This document shows positions 36,948 through 46,291 of a DNA stretch of 64,000 nt, one piece after another (within the stretch, counting starts at the first letter, position 1; each line of letters begins with the position of its first letter). The stretch comes from Neptunitalea chrysea (GTDB lineage Bacteria > Bacteroidota > Bacteroidia > Flavobacteriales > Flavobacteriaceae). The stretch spans positions 170,776-234,775 of the forward strand of contig NZ_BRVP01000003.1 in NCBI RefSeq assembly GCF_027924145.1, written 5' to 3'. A program made the position numbers and the translations under genes. Below the pieces are notes generated by a model. That model was not told the DNA's origin. It was given only the letters and a program-made list of their open reading frames with translations, and ran no database searches.

Positions 36948-37817
36948 TTATTTTAATTTTTTGATTTCCTCAATTTGGTTTGCAAATAAACTACTTTTTT
37001 CTGGATATTTCAAAATTAATATTTCATAAGCTTTTATAGCTTTTTTATATTTTTTTTGTTCCACGTATATTTTTGCCAAAGTTTCGGTCATCAGATGTGT
37101 TTTTTCCGATGTTGCATCTTTAGCCAAGTTTATGCTGTTCTGCGGATTTCTGACGGGTACAATTTTAGGAGCAGTTTCTAAAAATTTATCAATTAGCTCA
37201 AATTTTCCTTTTTGGGCATCGTTAATTTGGTCTTCTATTCCATCTTGTGATTCCTCTCCTGTAATAATATGTGCAGCGACTTCGTTACTTCTATCTATTA
37301 TTTTTATATTGGTAAGCTTAAGCCATTCTGCAAAGGAGTGAGTCTCGTTCTGAGTTTTTACAGTACTCTCCTTTATAGATTCATCCTGTTTACTTACCAA
37401 ACTGCTTTCCGTTTCTTTTGGGTGAAAGACATCAGGATTCATTACGTCTTTCAAATCTTTGTAATCATCTTCATTAGAGAAATTGTTTTTAACTCTAATT
37501 TCTTCTCCTTGTACGTTTATTTTTTTTATCTCATTTGAAGGTTTCTGGTTAGATATCTCCTTTGAAATTGTATGTTGATTGAATTCGGGTGAATTTATAA
37601 ATTCAAAAAGTATTTGTCTGTCTGTGGTATGAGCAGCGGTAACTTTTAAATTTTTAGTGTAATAAAAACTATTTTGTTTATGAAATCCGTACAACTGCAG
37701 AGCACGCGCCGCCTGAAAGTAGGGGTGCTCTAAAATAAAACTATTAAGCTTTTTAGATTGCTCACTAGTAATATCATTAGGTGATTTAAGCAGGTATGTA
37801 AAGTTGTTAATATTCAT
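36948..37817 (-). CDS. Hypothetical tetratricopeptide-like protein
   Basis: This 289-residue cytosolic protein has no signal peptide. The N-terminal half (about 1-75) is helical (SEQSKKLNSFILEHPYFQAARA), the middle is charged and low in complexity, and the C-terminus holds one TPR-like unit (ETLAKIYVEQKKYKKAIKAY near 245-264). Proteins of this layout are conserved between lptE and secG in flavobacteria, but no function is known to me. I chose ATG at 37817 (MNINNFTYLL); a TTG at 37832 would overlap the lptE stop. Confidence 0.8.
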   Translation of the reverse strand: MNINNFTYLLKSPNDITSEQSKKLNSFILEHPYFQAARALQLYGFHKQNSFYYTKNLKVTAAHTTDRQILFEFINSPEFNQHTISKEISNQKPSNEIKKINVQGEEIRVKNNFSNEDDYKDLKDVMNPDVFHPKETESSLVSKQDESIKESTVKTQNETHSFAEWLKLTNIKIIDRSNEVAAHIITGEESQDGIEDQINDAQKGKFELIDKFLETAPKIVPVRNPQNSINLAKDATSEKTHLMTETLAKIYVEQKKYKKAIKAYEILILKYPEKSSLFANQIEEIKKLK

Positions 37818-37825
37818 AAGTGGTT

Positions 37826-38326
37826 TTACCAATCAGCTAAAGATGCGTTAACAATGTCTTGAGTGATTCTTTCAAAGATTTCATCAAATGCAGCAGACTT
37901 AATAGAGTTTACTTGGGTGTCTGCATCAAAGTCATAATAGAATGAGAACTTTTTTTCAAAGTCTTTTTCGGCATCTAACGTATTTGTGAAACGTACATTT
38001 ACCCCTATAGTTAATCGGTTTTGAGAAGCAGTTTGAGAAGCTGTAGCACTCATTGGAGTAACGCTGTATTCAACAATTTCACCTTCATAAATAAGTTCTG
38101 CATTATCATTCTTTAGCTCCAAACTGGTTTGATTTACAATGAGATCCTGTAAGGCAACGGTAAAGTTTCTGTCAAGCCCTGGTTCAATAATAGGAGCTAC
38201 GTTTTGGAAAAAGTTTACCTGAAAACTTTTGGCATTTGTGCTAATACCCGTAAAACTGTAGATGCCACACCCAACTGTTGATAACAGAAGTACGCATACA
38301 GTTATTAAAACACTTAATTTTTTCAT
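37826..38326 (-). CDS. lptE: LPS assembly lipoprotein LptE
   Basis: This 166-residue outer-membrane lipoprotein matches the Bacteroidota LptE family, which plugs LptD to place LPS in the outer membrane. The lipobox ends in STVGC (cysteine 20), followed by GIYSFTGIS and a VNFFQNVAPIIEPGL segment typical of the group. It begins 11 bases after the sigma-54 activator and is followed at once by the TPR-like gene. Confidence 0.9.
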   Translation of the reverse strand: MKKLSVLITVCVLLLSTVGCGIYSFTGISTNAKSFQVNFFQNVAPIIEPGLDRNFTVALQDLIVNQTSLELKNDNAELIYEGEIVEYSVTPMSATASQTASQNRLTIGVNVRFTNTLDAEKDFEKKFSFYYDFDADTQVNSIKSAAFDEIFERITQDIVNASLADW

Positions 38327-38337
38327 ATATAGTATAA

Positions 38338-39606
38338 CTATAAATTGTATTGTTTTATTTTTCTGTATAATGTTCTTTCTGAGATTCCAAGCTCAGAAGC
38401 TGCATTTTTTCTTTTTCCTTTATTACGTTCTAGAGCTTTCTTAATCAACTCTAATTCTTTGTCTTGTAAAGAAAGTGTTTCTTCTTCTTGAATTTCTTCT
38501 GCAAAGTGATATTTATCTTCAACAATTGGGGGGGGTATTTGTTGGTGAGACGGCAGTTGCACATACTCTATATTTTCCTCCGTATTGTTATTGCCTGTCT
38601 CAAAATCTACATCCGATTCCGATCCGTAAATTTTATTGATAAGTGATTGGTTGTCTTCCTGAACCTTTTCGTTATTACCATGTTCCATGAGTTCCATGGT
38701 TAACTTTTTAAGGTCGTTCAAATCACTTTTCATGTCAAATAGCACTTTATAAAGAATTTCTCTTTCATTGCTAAAATCGCTTTCTGATTTTTTACTTCCT
38801 ACTACAGCAGGTAAATTACTTGTTGCATCCGGAAGATAAGAACGTAGTGTCTTAGCAGAAATAGTTCTTTCTTGTTCTAATACCGATATTTGTTCTGCGA
38901 TATTTCTTAATTGACGAATATTTCCGTTCCATCTATACTTTAGCAATAACTGTACCGCATCTGGATTTAACCTAATAGTAGGCATTTTGTATTTTTGAGC
39001 AAAGTCTGCTGCAAATTTTCTAAAAAGTAAATGAATGTCTTCAGCACGATCACGTAATGGAGAAAGATGAATTTCAACAGTGCTTAAACGATAATACAAG
39101 TCTTCTCTGAATTTACCTTTTTCAATAGCTTGTACCATTTTTACATTGGTAGCGGCTACAATACGTACATTCGTTTTTAGAACTTTTGAAGAACCTACTT
39201 TAATAAACTCTCCATTTTCTAATACTCTTAAAAGGCGTACTTGTGTGGTTAAAGGTAATTCACCTACTTCATCAAGGAAAATAGTTCCTTCATTGGCTTC
39301 TTCAAAATATCCACTACGTGTTTGCGTAGCTCCTGTAAAGGCTCCTTTTTCATGTCCAAATAATTCAGAATCAATGGTTCCTTCAGGGATGGCACCACAG
39401 TTTACAGCAATAAATTTACCGTGTTTACGGTGTGAAAGTGAATGTATAATTTTAGGAATAGATTCTTTACCAACACCACTTTCTCCGGTTACTAGTACTG
39501 AAATGTCTGTTGGAGCTACCTGAATTGCTTTTTCAAGAGCCCGATTTAATTTAAAATCGTTACCAATAATTCCGAAACGTTGTTTTATAGCTTGAACTGA
39601 TTCCAT
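38338..39606 (-). CDS. Sigma-54-dependent transcriptional activator (no receiver domain)
   Basis: This 422-residue AAA+ activator has Walker A GESGVGKES (41-49), the sigma-54 contact loop GAFTGA (88-93), Walker B TIFLDEV (108-114) and an arginine-finger region near 160-190. A Fis-type helix-turn-helix closes the protein (RKNAASELGISERTLYRK near 401-418). The central domain starts at residue 13, so no receiver or other sensor domain is present. An acidic, glutamine-rich linker lies between (about 270-375). It leads the lptE-TPR-secG run. Its signal and target genes are unknown. Confidence 0.92.
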   Translation of the reverse strand: MESVQAIKQRFGIIGNDFKLNRALEKAIQVAPTDISVLVTGESGVGKESIPKIIHSLSHRKHGKFIAVNCGAIPEGTIDSELFGHEKGAFTGATQTRSGYFEEANEGTIFLDEVGELPLTTQVRLLRVLENGEFIKVGSSKVLKTNVRIVAATNVKMVQAIEKGKFREDLYYRLSTVEIHLSPLRDRAEDIHLLFRKFAADFAQKYKMPTIRLNPDAVQLLLKYRWNGNIRQLRNIAEQISVLEQERTISAKTLRSYLPDATSNLPAVVGSKKSESDFSNEREILYKVLFDMKSDLNDLKKLTMELMEHGNNEKVQEDNQSLINKIYGSESDVDFETGNNNTEENIEYVQLPSHQQIPPPIVEDKYHFAEEIQEEETLSLQDKELELIKKALERNKGKRKNAASELGISERTLYRKIKQYNL

Positions 39607-39706
39607 TTTTCTTTTCTTCTGCTAGTTTAAAGATCTAGTTGCATTTTTCTTATCTGTTTAAGTCTAGTTCTTCTGAGATTTTATCTTTGGTAGGTCTTTT
39701 ATTTAT

Positions 39707-41152
39707 TTAATTGTTGTCTGAATATCCGACCGCTTCACCAATTAAGGTGGCGGCTGTACAATCGTTTATTTTAACGTTAACAAAATCACCTATTTTATAC
39801 ACGTCTTTAGGAAACACTACTACCGTGTTTTGGGTGTTTCTTCCCATCCAGTGATCCTCAGATTTTTTTGAGGTACCTTCAATAAGTACTTCTTCTACTT
39901 TACCAACATGCTCTTGGGTACGGTATAAACTGTGCTTTTGTTGCACGTTAATGATTTCTGTTAAACGGCGTTTTTTTATATCGCCGGGAATATCATCTTC
40001 CATTTTTCTTTCAGCCAACGTACCTGGTCTTTCAGAGTAAGCAAACATAAAACCGAAATCATATTTTACATACTCCATTAAAGAAAGAGTGTCTTGATGA
40101 TCTTCTTCTGTTTCGGTAGGGAAACCAGCAATCATATCTTGAGATATGGCGCATTCAGGTATAATACGCTTAATATTGTCTATGAGTTCAAAGTATTCTT
40201 CACGAGTATGTAAGCGGTTCATTTCTTTTAATATTCTGTTGCTTCCGCTTTGTACAGGTAAGTGAATGTATTTACATATATTATTATGTTTTGCCATAGA
40301 CTCTATTACATCAAGTGTCATATCTTGAGGGTTAGAGGTAGAAAATCGTATACGTAATTTAGGATAGGTAGTTGCAACCATATCTAATAGCGCTGCAAAA
40401 TTAACAGCAGTAGCCTTTTGCATATCGCTAGCTTTTTCAAAATCTTTTTTCAATCCACCGCCATACCATAAATAACTATCTACATTTTGACCAAGAAGTG
40501 TTATTTCCTTGAACCCTTTGCCTACCAATTCTTTTATTTCTTCTAGTATGGATTGTGGATCGCGGCTACGCTCACGTCCTCTGGTGAACGGTACTACACA
40601 AAATGTACACATGTTGTCGCATCCTCTGGTAATAGATACAAAAGCGGTAACTCCGTTACTGTTTAGTCTTACAGGAGCAATATCTCCGTACGTTTCTTCT
40701 TTAGATAGTATTACGTTTACAGCATTTCTTCCGTCGTCTATATCTTGAATAAGGTTAGGGAGGTCTTTGTAAGCATCCGGACCAACAACCATATCTACAA
40801 TTTTTTCTTCTTCAAGAAATTTGCTTTTTAGTCGTTCGGCCATACATCCTAATACTCCAACCTTCATATTAGGGTTAATGCGTTTAACGGCATTAAATTT
40901 TTCTAAACGCTTACGTACTGTTTGTTCAGCTTTCTCTCTAATAGAACACGTGTTTACCAAAACAAGATCTGCCTCTTCAAGGTTTTGAGTGGTATTGAAG
41001 CCTTCGTTGGTAAGTATAGAGGCTACAATTTCACTATCTGAAAAGTTCATTTGACATCCGTAACTTTCTATGTAAAGTTTACGACTGTTTTCGTTTTTCT
41101 GATCTAGTATGATACTGTTTCCTTGTTTGTTTTCGTCAATTATCTTCTCCAT
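39707..41152 (-). CDS. miaB: tRNA (N6-isopentenyladenosine-37) C2-methylthiotransferase MiaB
   Basis: MiaB is a radical SAM enzyme that adds methylthio groups to A37 of tRNAs. The N-terminal domain has its three cluster cysteines (YGCQMN, NTCSIR, LGCMAE), the radical SAM motif CDNMCTFC lies near 178-185, and the C-terminus is a TRAM domain (about 415-478). The length of 481 residues is normal. The gene has a very good promoter just upstream and lies 100 bases before the sigma-54 activator. Confidence 0.96.
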   Translation of the reverse strand: MEKIIDENKQGNSIILDQKNENSRKLYIESYGCQMNFSDSEIVASILTNEGFNTTQNLEEADLVLVNTCSIREKAEQTVRKRLEKFNAVKRINPNMKVGVLGCMAERLKSKFLEEEKIVDMVVGPDAYKDLPNLIQDIDDGRNAVNVILSKEETYGDIAPVRLNSNGVTAFVSITRGCDNMCTFCVVPFTRGRERSRDPQSILEEIKELVGKGFKEITLLGQNVDSYLWYGGGLKKDFEKASDMQKATAVNFAALLDMVATTYPKLRIRFSTSNPQDMTLDVIESMAKHNNICKYIHLPVQSGSNRILKEMNRLHTREEYFELIDNIKRIIPECAISQDMIAGFPTETEEDHQDTLSLMEYVKYDFGFMFAYSERPGTLAERKMEDDIPGDIKKRRLTEIINVQQKHSLYRTQEHVGKVEEVLIEGTSKKSEDHWMGRNTQNTVVVFPKDVYKIGDFVNVKINDCTAATLIGEAVGYSDNN

Positions 41153-41175
41153 ATATATACGTGCAAAATAAAGTG

Positions 41176-41206
41176 CAAATATAGGTTTAAATTTGGGTTA
41201 TGACAA
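41176..41206 (-). promoter_or_regulatory. Promoter of miaB
   Basis: On the minus strand TTG (41206-41204) and TATATTTG (41183-41176) are 20 bases apart, a full match to the Bacteroidota consensus. It lies 24 bases before the miaB ATG. Confidence 0.7.
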
Positions 41207-41389
41207 GGTGTCAGTTATGGATGCGGCTTTTATTTTGGTATCTTTACTAGACAGTATAGATTAAATGCTTGGAGATTTGTCTTGAAACAGAGGGTTTATT
41301 CTTGTAAATTCGTTATGATTACAATAGGTATTTAATTATTATTGGTTGTACAGGTTGGTGTGTTTGTGCTAAAGTAGATTGTTGTTGTT

Positions 41390-42277
41390 ATGGTTTTCAG
41401 GGTTATTATAGTATTACTTCTTTTTTCGTATAACATAATAAATGCACAAGAAGTACGGTGTGTAGATTGCATTCAGTTTCAAATTGACAATGATTATTTT
41501 GCTCCAGATGATAGAGATAATTACTATACTTCCGGTTTATTCGTTAGTTATAGCTATAGTCCAAATGAATTCTTCTGTTTTAAAAAGCAAGGCGGAGAGG
41601 TTTTGCTCGTGTCTTATTCACTAGCGCAACAGATGTTTGTGCCTAGATATCCTAATAGTTGGTATATAGGGAATTATGATAGGCCATTTGCTGGGTGGTT
41701 AGGGGTGCAAGCGGAGGTTTCTAAGGTTAAGGAAAACAGTGTTTTATTATACGGGATAACGTTAGGTGTTACGGGTAATGCGTCTTTTTCGAGACAATTG
41801 CAGCAGAGGTATCATGATTTGGTTGGTATTGAAGAGGATCCGTTGTGGTTGTGGCAAATTCCATCTGAGTTCATGGGGAATGTGAAAATTGGTTATGGTT
41901 ATTTTATAGTGCCTAAAATGATTTTGATTTCGGAGATGGTTTTTGGAACTAGAGATGATTATTTAAAGATGGGGTTAAAATATACTATTAATGTAAAGGC
42001 TAAAGAATTATATAGTATTCCTGATAGAAAGTTATATGGTGTAGCAAGTGTTGCGTATAAGAGAGTTTTTTATGATGCGCTAATTCAGGGAAGTGTTTGG
42101 AATAATGATGCACCATTTACGGTTGGTATAGAAAGTAATATGGTAACGTGTACAGTAGGTTTAGGTGTGAGACTTGGTAGATTTGGGGTTGTATTCAGTG
42201 AAAATTTTTACTCAAAAAAAACGTCACTAATGGAAGGTCATATGTATGGTACTTTTCAATTAAATTATTTTTATTAG
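41390..42277 (+). CDS. LpxR-like lipid A deacylase family outer-membrane protein
   Basis: This 295-residue protein has a signal peptide (cleavage likely after INA, residue 19) and a beta-rich body ending in an aromatic residue, as expected for an outer-membrane barrel. The segment FQIDNDYFAPDDRDNYYTSG (near 27-46) matches the LpxR family, including the Asn-Asp pair and the Tyr-Thr-Ser-Gly stretch at the active site. LpxR removes the 3'-acyloxyacyl chain of lipid A; whether this homologue does so is inferred. It stands alone between miaB (divergent) and topA. Confidence 0.82.
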   Translation: MVFRVIIVLLLFSYNIINAQEVRCVDCIQFQIDNDYFAPDDRDNYYTSGLFVSYSYSPNEFFCFKKQGGEVLLVSYSLAQQMFVPRYPNSWYIGNYDRPFAGWLGVQAEVSKVKENSVLLYGITLGVTGNASFSRQLQQRYHDLVGIEEDPLWLWQIPSEFMGNVKIGYGYFIVPKMILISEMVFGTRDDYLKMGLKYTINVKAKELYSIPDRKLYGVASVAYKRVFYDALIQGSVWNNDAPFTVGIESNMVTCTVGLGVRLGRFGVVFSENFYSKKTSLMEGHMYGTFQLNYFY

Positions 42278-42446
42278 AAATATATATTACATTTGGCACT
42301 GATGATAATTGATTTTATGTGCAAACTATAAAATTTTAAAAAGTATATATATAATAAGGAGTAGTTTTAATTATGAATGTAATTAAAAAACGGTAAATGT
42401 TAACAGGGATATAATGCCGGTGAAAAAGCTATTTAAAAAAAACTAC

Positions 42447-42454
42447 TACTTTTG
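42447..42454 (+). promoter_or_regulatory. -7 box of topA
   Basis: TACTTTTG matches TAnnTTTG and lies 20 bases before the topA ATG, giving a leader of about 13 bases. The -33 TTG is not evident. Confidence 0.45.
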
Positions 42455-42473
42455 CATTTACTAAAAAAATACT

Positions 42474-44972
42474 ATGGCTAAAAATTTAGTGATCGTTGAG
42501 TCACCTGCAAAAGCAAAGACGATAGAGAAGTTTCTGGGGAAAGATTTTAAGGTAGAGTCTAGTTTTGGACATATTGCAGATTTACCTTCTAAAGAGTTAG
42601 GGGTAGATGTTGAAGGAAATTTTTCTGCCAAATATGTAGTAGGTAGTGATAAAAAAACCTTAGTTAAAAAATTAAAAGATTTAGCTAAAAAAGCAGAAAC
42701 TGTTTGGTTAGCAAGTGATGAAGATCGGGAGGGAGAGGCTATAGCTTGGCACTTAGCGGAAACGCTTAAATTGGAGAAAGAGAAGACTAAGCGTATTGTT
42801 TTTAATTCGATTACCAAAAATGCTATTTTAAAGGCTATAGAGAATCCAAGAACAATTGATTATAATTTAGTGAATGCGCAACAGGCAAGACGTGTATTAG
42901 ACAGGTTGGTTGGGTATGAGCTTTCTCCTGTACTATGGAAAAAGGTAAAAGGAGGGCTTTCTGCTGGAAGAGTACAGTCGGTTTCTGTACGTCTTATTGT
43001 AGAGCGAGAAAGAGAAATTCAAGAGTTTAAGACGGAAGCTTCGTATAGAGTATCCGCAATATTTACTACAGCACAAGGGACTCAGGTAAAGGCTAAATTG
43101 CCAAAAACATTTAAAAGCCATAAGGAAGCTAAGATATTCTTAGAGAAAAATACCGATGCGATTTTTAAAGTTGCTGAGTTAGATAAAAAACCAGCTAAAA
43201 AATCACCTTCGCCACCTTTTACTACTTCTACTTTACAGCAAGAGGCTTCCAGAAAGTTATATTTTTCTGTTTCTAAGACAATGAATTTGGCGCAACGTTT
43301 GTATGAAGCCGGATTGATAACCTATATGAGAACAGATAGTGTAAATTTATCGGGTGAAGCAATTAATGCAGCTCAGAAAGAGATTGAAGGGTATTATGGT
43401 AAGGAATTTAGTCAGCCTAGAAAGTTTACAGGGAAAGCTAAAGGAGCGCAAGAAGCTCACGAGGCTATCCGTCCTACAGATATGTCAATTCATTCTGTAG
43501 ATATAGAGAGAGATCAAGCGCGTTTATATGATTTAATTTGGAAACGTACACTGGCTTCGCAAATGAGTGATGCACAATTAGAACGTACGCAGGTGAAGAT
43601 TGAAGCGAATACGCATGATGAAAAATTTTCTGCAAATGGTGAAGTAATTAAGTTTGAAGGGTTTTTGAAAGTGTATCTAGAGGGTACTGATGATGAAGAG
43701 GAAGAACAAGAAGGTATGCTGCCTAAGTTACAGGTAGGTGAGACTCTTGGTAATAAAGTAATGGATGCTACAGAGCGTTTTACGCGTGCACCATATAGGT
43801 ATACTGAAGCGTCTTTGGTTAAGAAACTTGAAGAGTTAGGTATTGGACGTCCGTCTACTTATGCGCCAACAATTTCTACTATTCAGAATAGAGGGTATGT
43901 AGAGCGTGGTACAGTAGAGGGGGTAGTACGTAAATATCATAAGCTTACTTTGCAGGGGGTGGCAATTAAAGAAGAAGAGCTTACTGAAACTGTAGGGTCT
44001 GATAAAGGAAAGTTAGTGCCTACTGATATTGGAATGATTGTGAATGATTTTCTTGTAAATCATTTTGAAAATATTTTGGATTACAACTTTACGGCAAAAG
44101 TTGAGGAGGATTTTGATAGCATTGCTGAAGGTGAAGAGGATTGGCAGGCTATGATGAAGAGTTTTTACAAGGATTTTCATCCGCATGTAAAAGAAGTAGA
44201 GGAAAATGCAGGAAGAGAAACAGGGGAGCGTATTTTAGGAGAAGATCCGGAGAGTGGTAAGCCTGTAAGTGTACGTTTGGGGCGTTTTGGTCCTATGGTG
44301 CAAATTGGTTCTGCAGATGATGAAGAAAAACCGAAGTTTGCAAGTTTATTGCCAGAGCAATCTATAGAAACCATAACTTTTGAGGAGGCTATGGATTTAT
44401 TTAAGTTGCCAAAGCTTGTTGGGGAATATAATGGAGAAGAGTTGTTGGTGAATGTAGGTAGATTTGGCCCGTATGTAAAATATGGTAGCAAGTATATTTC
44501 TTTAGAAAAAGGAGAGGATGTAATGAGTGTTACCAAAGAGAGGGCTATAGAGTTAGTGAAGGCAAAAGAAAAGGCGGATGCTCCTATTGCTTCTTATAAA
44601 GGTAAGGAGGTTACGAAAGGAAAAGGTAGATTTGGACCATTTATTAAATGGGACGGAATCTTTATAAATGTAAATAAGAAGTTTGACTTTGATAATCTTT
44701 CTAAGGAAGATATTGAGTTTCTTATTGAAGATAAGCTAAAGAAGGAAGCTGAAAAGTTAATTAACGAATGGTCAGAAGAAGGGATTAGAGTAGAGAAGGC
44801 AAGATGGGGGCGTTCGGTGATTAAGAAAGGGACTAAAAAGGTAGAGCTTACCAAAGATGTAGATGCTGCTGCATTGAGTTTAGATGAGGTAAAGGCATTG
44901 ATAGAGCAGAAGTATCCTAGTAAAAAAAGTGCTTCAAAAGCAAAATCTAAAACAAAGACTAAGGCAAAATAA
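42474..44972 (+). CDS. topA: DNA topoisomerase I
   Basis: This 832-residue type IA topoisomerase relaxes negative supercoils. The Toprim domain (1-115) starts NLVIVESPAKAKTIEKFLG and includes ASDEDREGEAIAWH. The active-site tyrosine lies in GLITYMRTDS (tyrosine 284). The C-terminus has no Cys4 zinc fingers; it carries repeated GRFGP units instead (near 602, 664 and 719), as in other Bacteroidota, and a lysine/alanine-rich tail. The next gene starts four bases downstream. Confidence 0.97.
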   Translation: MAKNLVIVESPAKAKTIEKFLGKDFKVESSFGHIADLPSKELGVDVEGNFSAKYVVGSDKKTLVKKLKDLAKKAETVWLASDEDREGEAIAWHLAETLKLEKEKTKRIVFNSITKNAILKAIENPRTIDYNLVNAQQARRVLDRLVGYELSPVLWKKVKGGLSAGRVQSVSVRLIVEREREIQEFKTEASYRVSAIFTTAQGTQVKAKLPKTFKSHKEAKIFLEKNTDAIFKVAELDKKPAKKSPSPPFTTSTLQQEASRKLYFSVSKTMNLAQRLYEAGLITYMRTDSVNLSGEAINAAQKEIEGYYGKEFSQPRKFTGKAKGAQEAHEAIRPTDMSIHSVDIERDQARLYDLIWKRTLASQMSDAQLERTQVKIEANTHDEKFSANGEVIKFEGFLKVYLEGTDDEEEEQEGMLPKLQVGETLGNKVMDATERFTRAPYRYTEASLVKKLEELGIGRPSTYAPTISTIQNRGYVERGTVEGVVRKYHKLTLQGVAIKEEELTETVGSDKGKLVPTDIGMIVNDFLVNHFENILDYNFTAKVEEDFDSIAEGEEDWQAMMKSFYKDFHPHVKEVEENAGRETGERILGEDPESGKPVSVRLGRFGPMVQIGSADDEEKPKFASLLPEQSIETITFEEAMDLFKLPKLVGEYNGEELLVNVGRFGPYVKYGSKYISLEKGEDVMSVTKERAIELVKAKEKADAPIASYKGKEVTKGKGRFGPFIKWDGIFINVNKKFDFDNLSKEDIEFLIEDKLKKEAEKLINEWSEEGIRVEKARWGRSVIKKGTKKVELTKDVDAAALSLDEVKALIEQKYPSKKSASKAKSKTKTKAK

Positions 44973-44975
44973 TCC

Positions 44976-46133
44976 ATGGGATTTGAATTTTTATCTCCGG
45001 TAAAAGAGAGTTTAGTACAATATGTTGAAACGTTAAACGTTTTTACGCTGGGTGCTAAACTTACCATATATACTGAAGAGAGTGAGTTTCCTGATTTAAA
45101 TGGAGTTTCTATAGCTTTATTGGGAGTGCCTGAATGTAGAGGAGATAGAAGAAATTCCAATACACTTCTTAATCTTAGTGAGTTTAGAAAGCAATTGTAT
45201 CAATTGTTTCCTGGTAATTGGGCTGTGTCTATTGCAGATTTGGGAGATATAAATCCTGGGGCTGAAGTTAATGATACCTATTACGCACTTAAAGAAATAG
45301 TAGCTGAACTTATAAAAAAGCAAATTACTCCTATTATAATAGGAGGGAGTCAAGATTTAACCTATGCAGCTTACCGTGCATATGATAAGTTAGATCAGAT
45401 GGTAAATTTGGTTTCGGTGGATAACAGCTTTGACTTGAAGTTTGATGATGAAGGATTGCATGCAGAGTCATTTTTAAATTCAGTGATTCAGGAAATGCCA
45501 CCTAACTTAAGTGATTATGCTAATATAGGATATCAGGTATATTACAATTCGCAAGAGGGATTAGATTTAATGGAGAAGTTGTTTTTTGAGTCATTTAGAT
45601 TAGGTGAAGTGGTAAACGATTTGGGAGCTATGGAACCGGTTTTTAGAAATGCTGATTTGGTTTCTTTTGATATGAGCGCTGTACAGGGGAGTGATTTAGG
45701 GCATACAGAAGGTTCTTTTCCAAACGGATTTAATGCTCGCGAAATATGCGGATTGGCAAGGTATGCAGGGATAAGTGATAGGGTTTCTTGCTTTGGGTTG
45801 TTTAATGTTCCGTTATCAGAAAGAGCATTTCAGTTATCGGCACAGTTGGTTTGGTACTTTATAGAGGGGTATAATTATAGGTATAATGAGTATCCTTTTG
45901 GTTCAAAAGAGAATTTTTTTAAGTACATAGTGCCGGTAGATGATACCGAGATTATATTTTATAAAAGTGATAAATCTGGACGCTGGTGGATGGAGGTTTC
46001 AATTTTTGAAAAAGAGTATAATAATTTTGTTAAAGAGACGTTAATACCATGTACGGAGCAAGATTATCTAAATGCTACCCGCCAAATTACACCGGAACGT
46101 TGGTGGCGTATATATCAAAAAAGTGTAAATTAA
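44976..46133 (+). CDS. Arginase/formimidoylglutamase-fold protein, metal site degenerate
   Basis: This 385-residue protein has the ureohydrolase (arginase) fold and is usually named formimidoylglutamase. The three metal motifs are altered. The usual GGxH is GGSQD (123-127, His to Gln). The DAHxD is DNSFD (149-153, His to Ser). The SxDxD is SFDMS (230-234, last Asp to Ser). So three ligands are lost and an active dimanganese centre is unlikely. It lies between topA and gldK and probably has a non-enzymatic or altered role. No hut genes are near. Confidence 0.85.
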   Translation: MGFEFLSPVKESLVQYVETLNVFTLGAKLTIYTEESEFPDLNGVSIALLGVPECRGDRRNSNTLLNLSEFRKQLYQLFPGNWAVSIADLGDINPGAEVNDTYYALKEIVAELIKKQITPIIIGGSQDLTYAAYRAYDKLDQMVNLVSVDNSFDLKFDDEGLHAESFLNSVIQEMPPNLSDYANIGYQVYYNSQEGLDLMEKLFFESFRLGEVVNDLGAMEPVFRNADLVSFDMSAVQGSDLGHTEGSFPNGFNAREICGLARYAGISDRVSCFGLFNVPLSERAFQLSAQLVWYFIEGYNYRYNEYPFGSKENFFKYIVPVDDTEIIFYKSDKSGRWWMEVSIFEKEYNNFVKETLIPCTEQDYLNATRQITPERWWRIYQKSVN

Positions 46134-46223
46134 TTAAAATTTACCTTTGTTAGTATAAAGTTATTTAAAACTCAACAATAAAACGTTTTTAAGATTGTTA
46201 TTTATAGAATTTTCAATAAAAAA

Positions 46224-46254
46224 TTGTTTTTTTAAAATTAATTAGATAGGTTTA
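46224..46254 (+). promoter_or_regulatory. Likely promoter of the gldKLMN operon
   Basis: TTG (46224-46226) is followed after 20 bases by TAGGTTTA (46247-46254), a one-mismatch -7 box. A second box, TACCTTTG at 46142-46149, is exact but lacks a TTG and lies farther from the ATG at 46292. Confidence 0.45.
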
Positions 46255-46291
46255 CGACCTTAAAATTTACAACAAATTTAACCTCAAGTTT

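Noticed and set aside
44177..45160. Open frames opposite the end of topA
   Set aside because: They are antisense frames over the repeated GRFGP region and the lysine-rich tail, with no independent coding signs.
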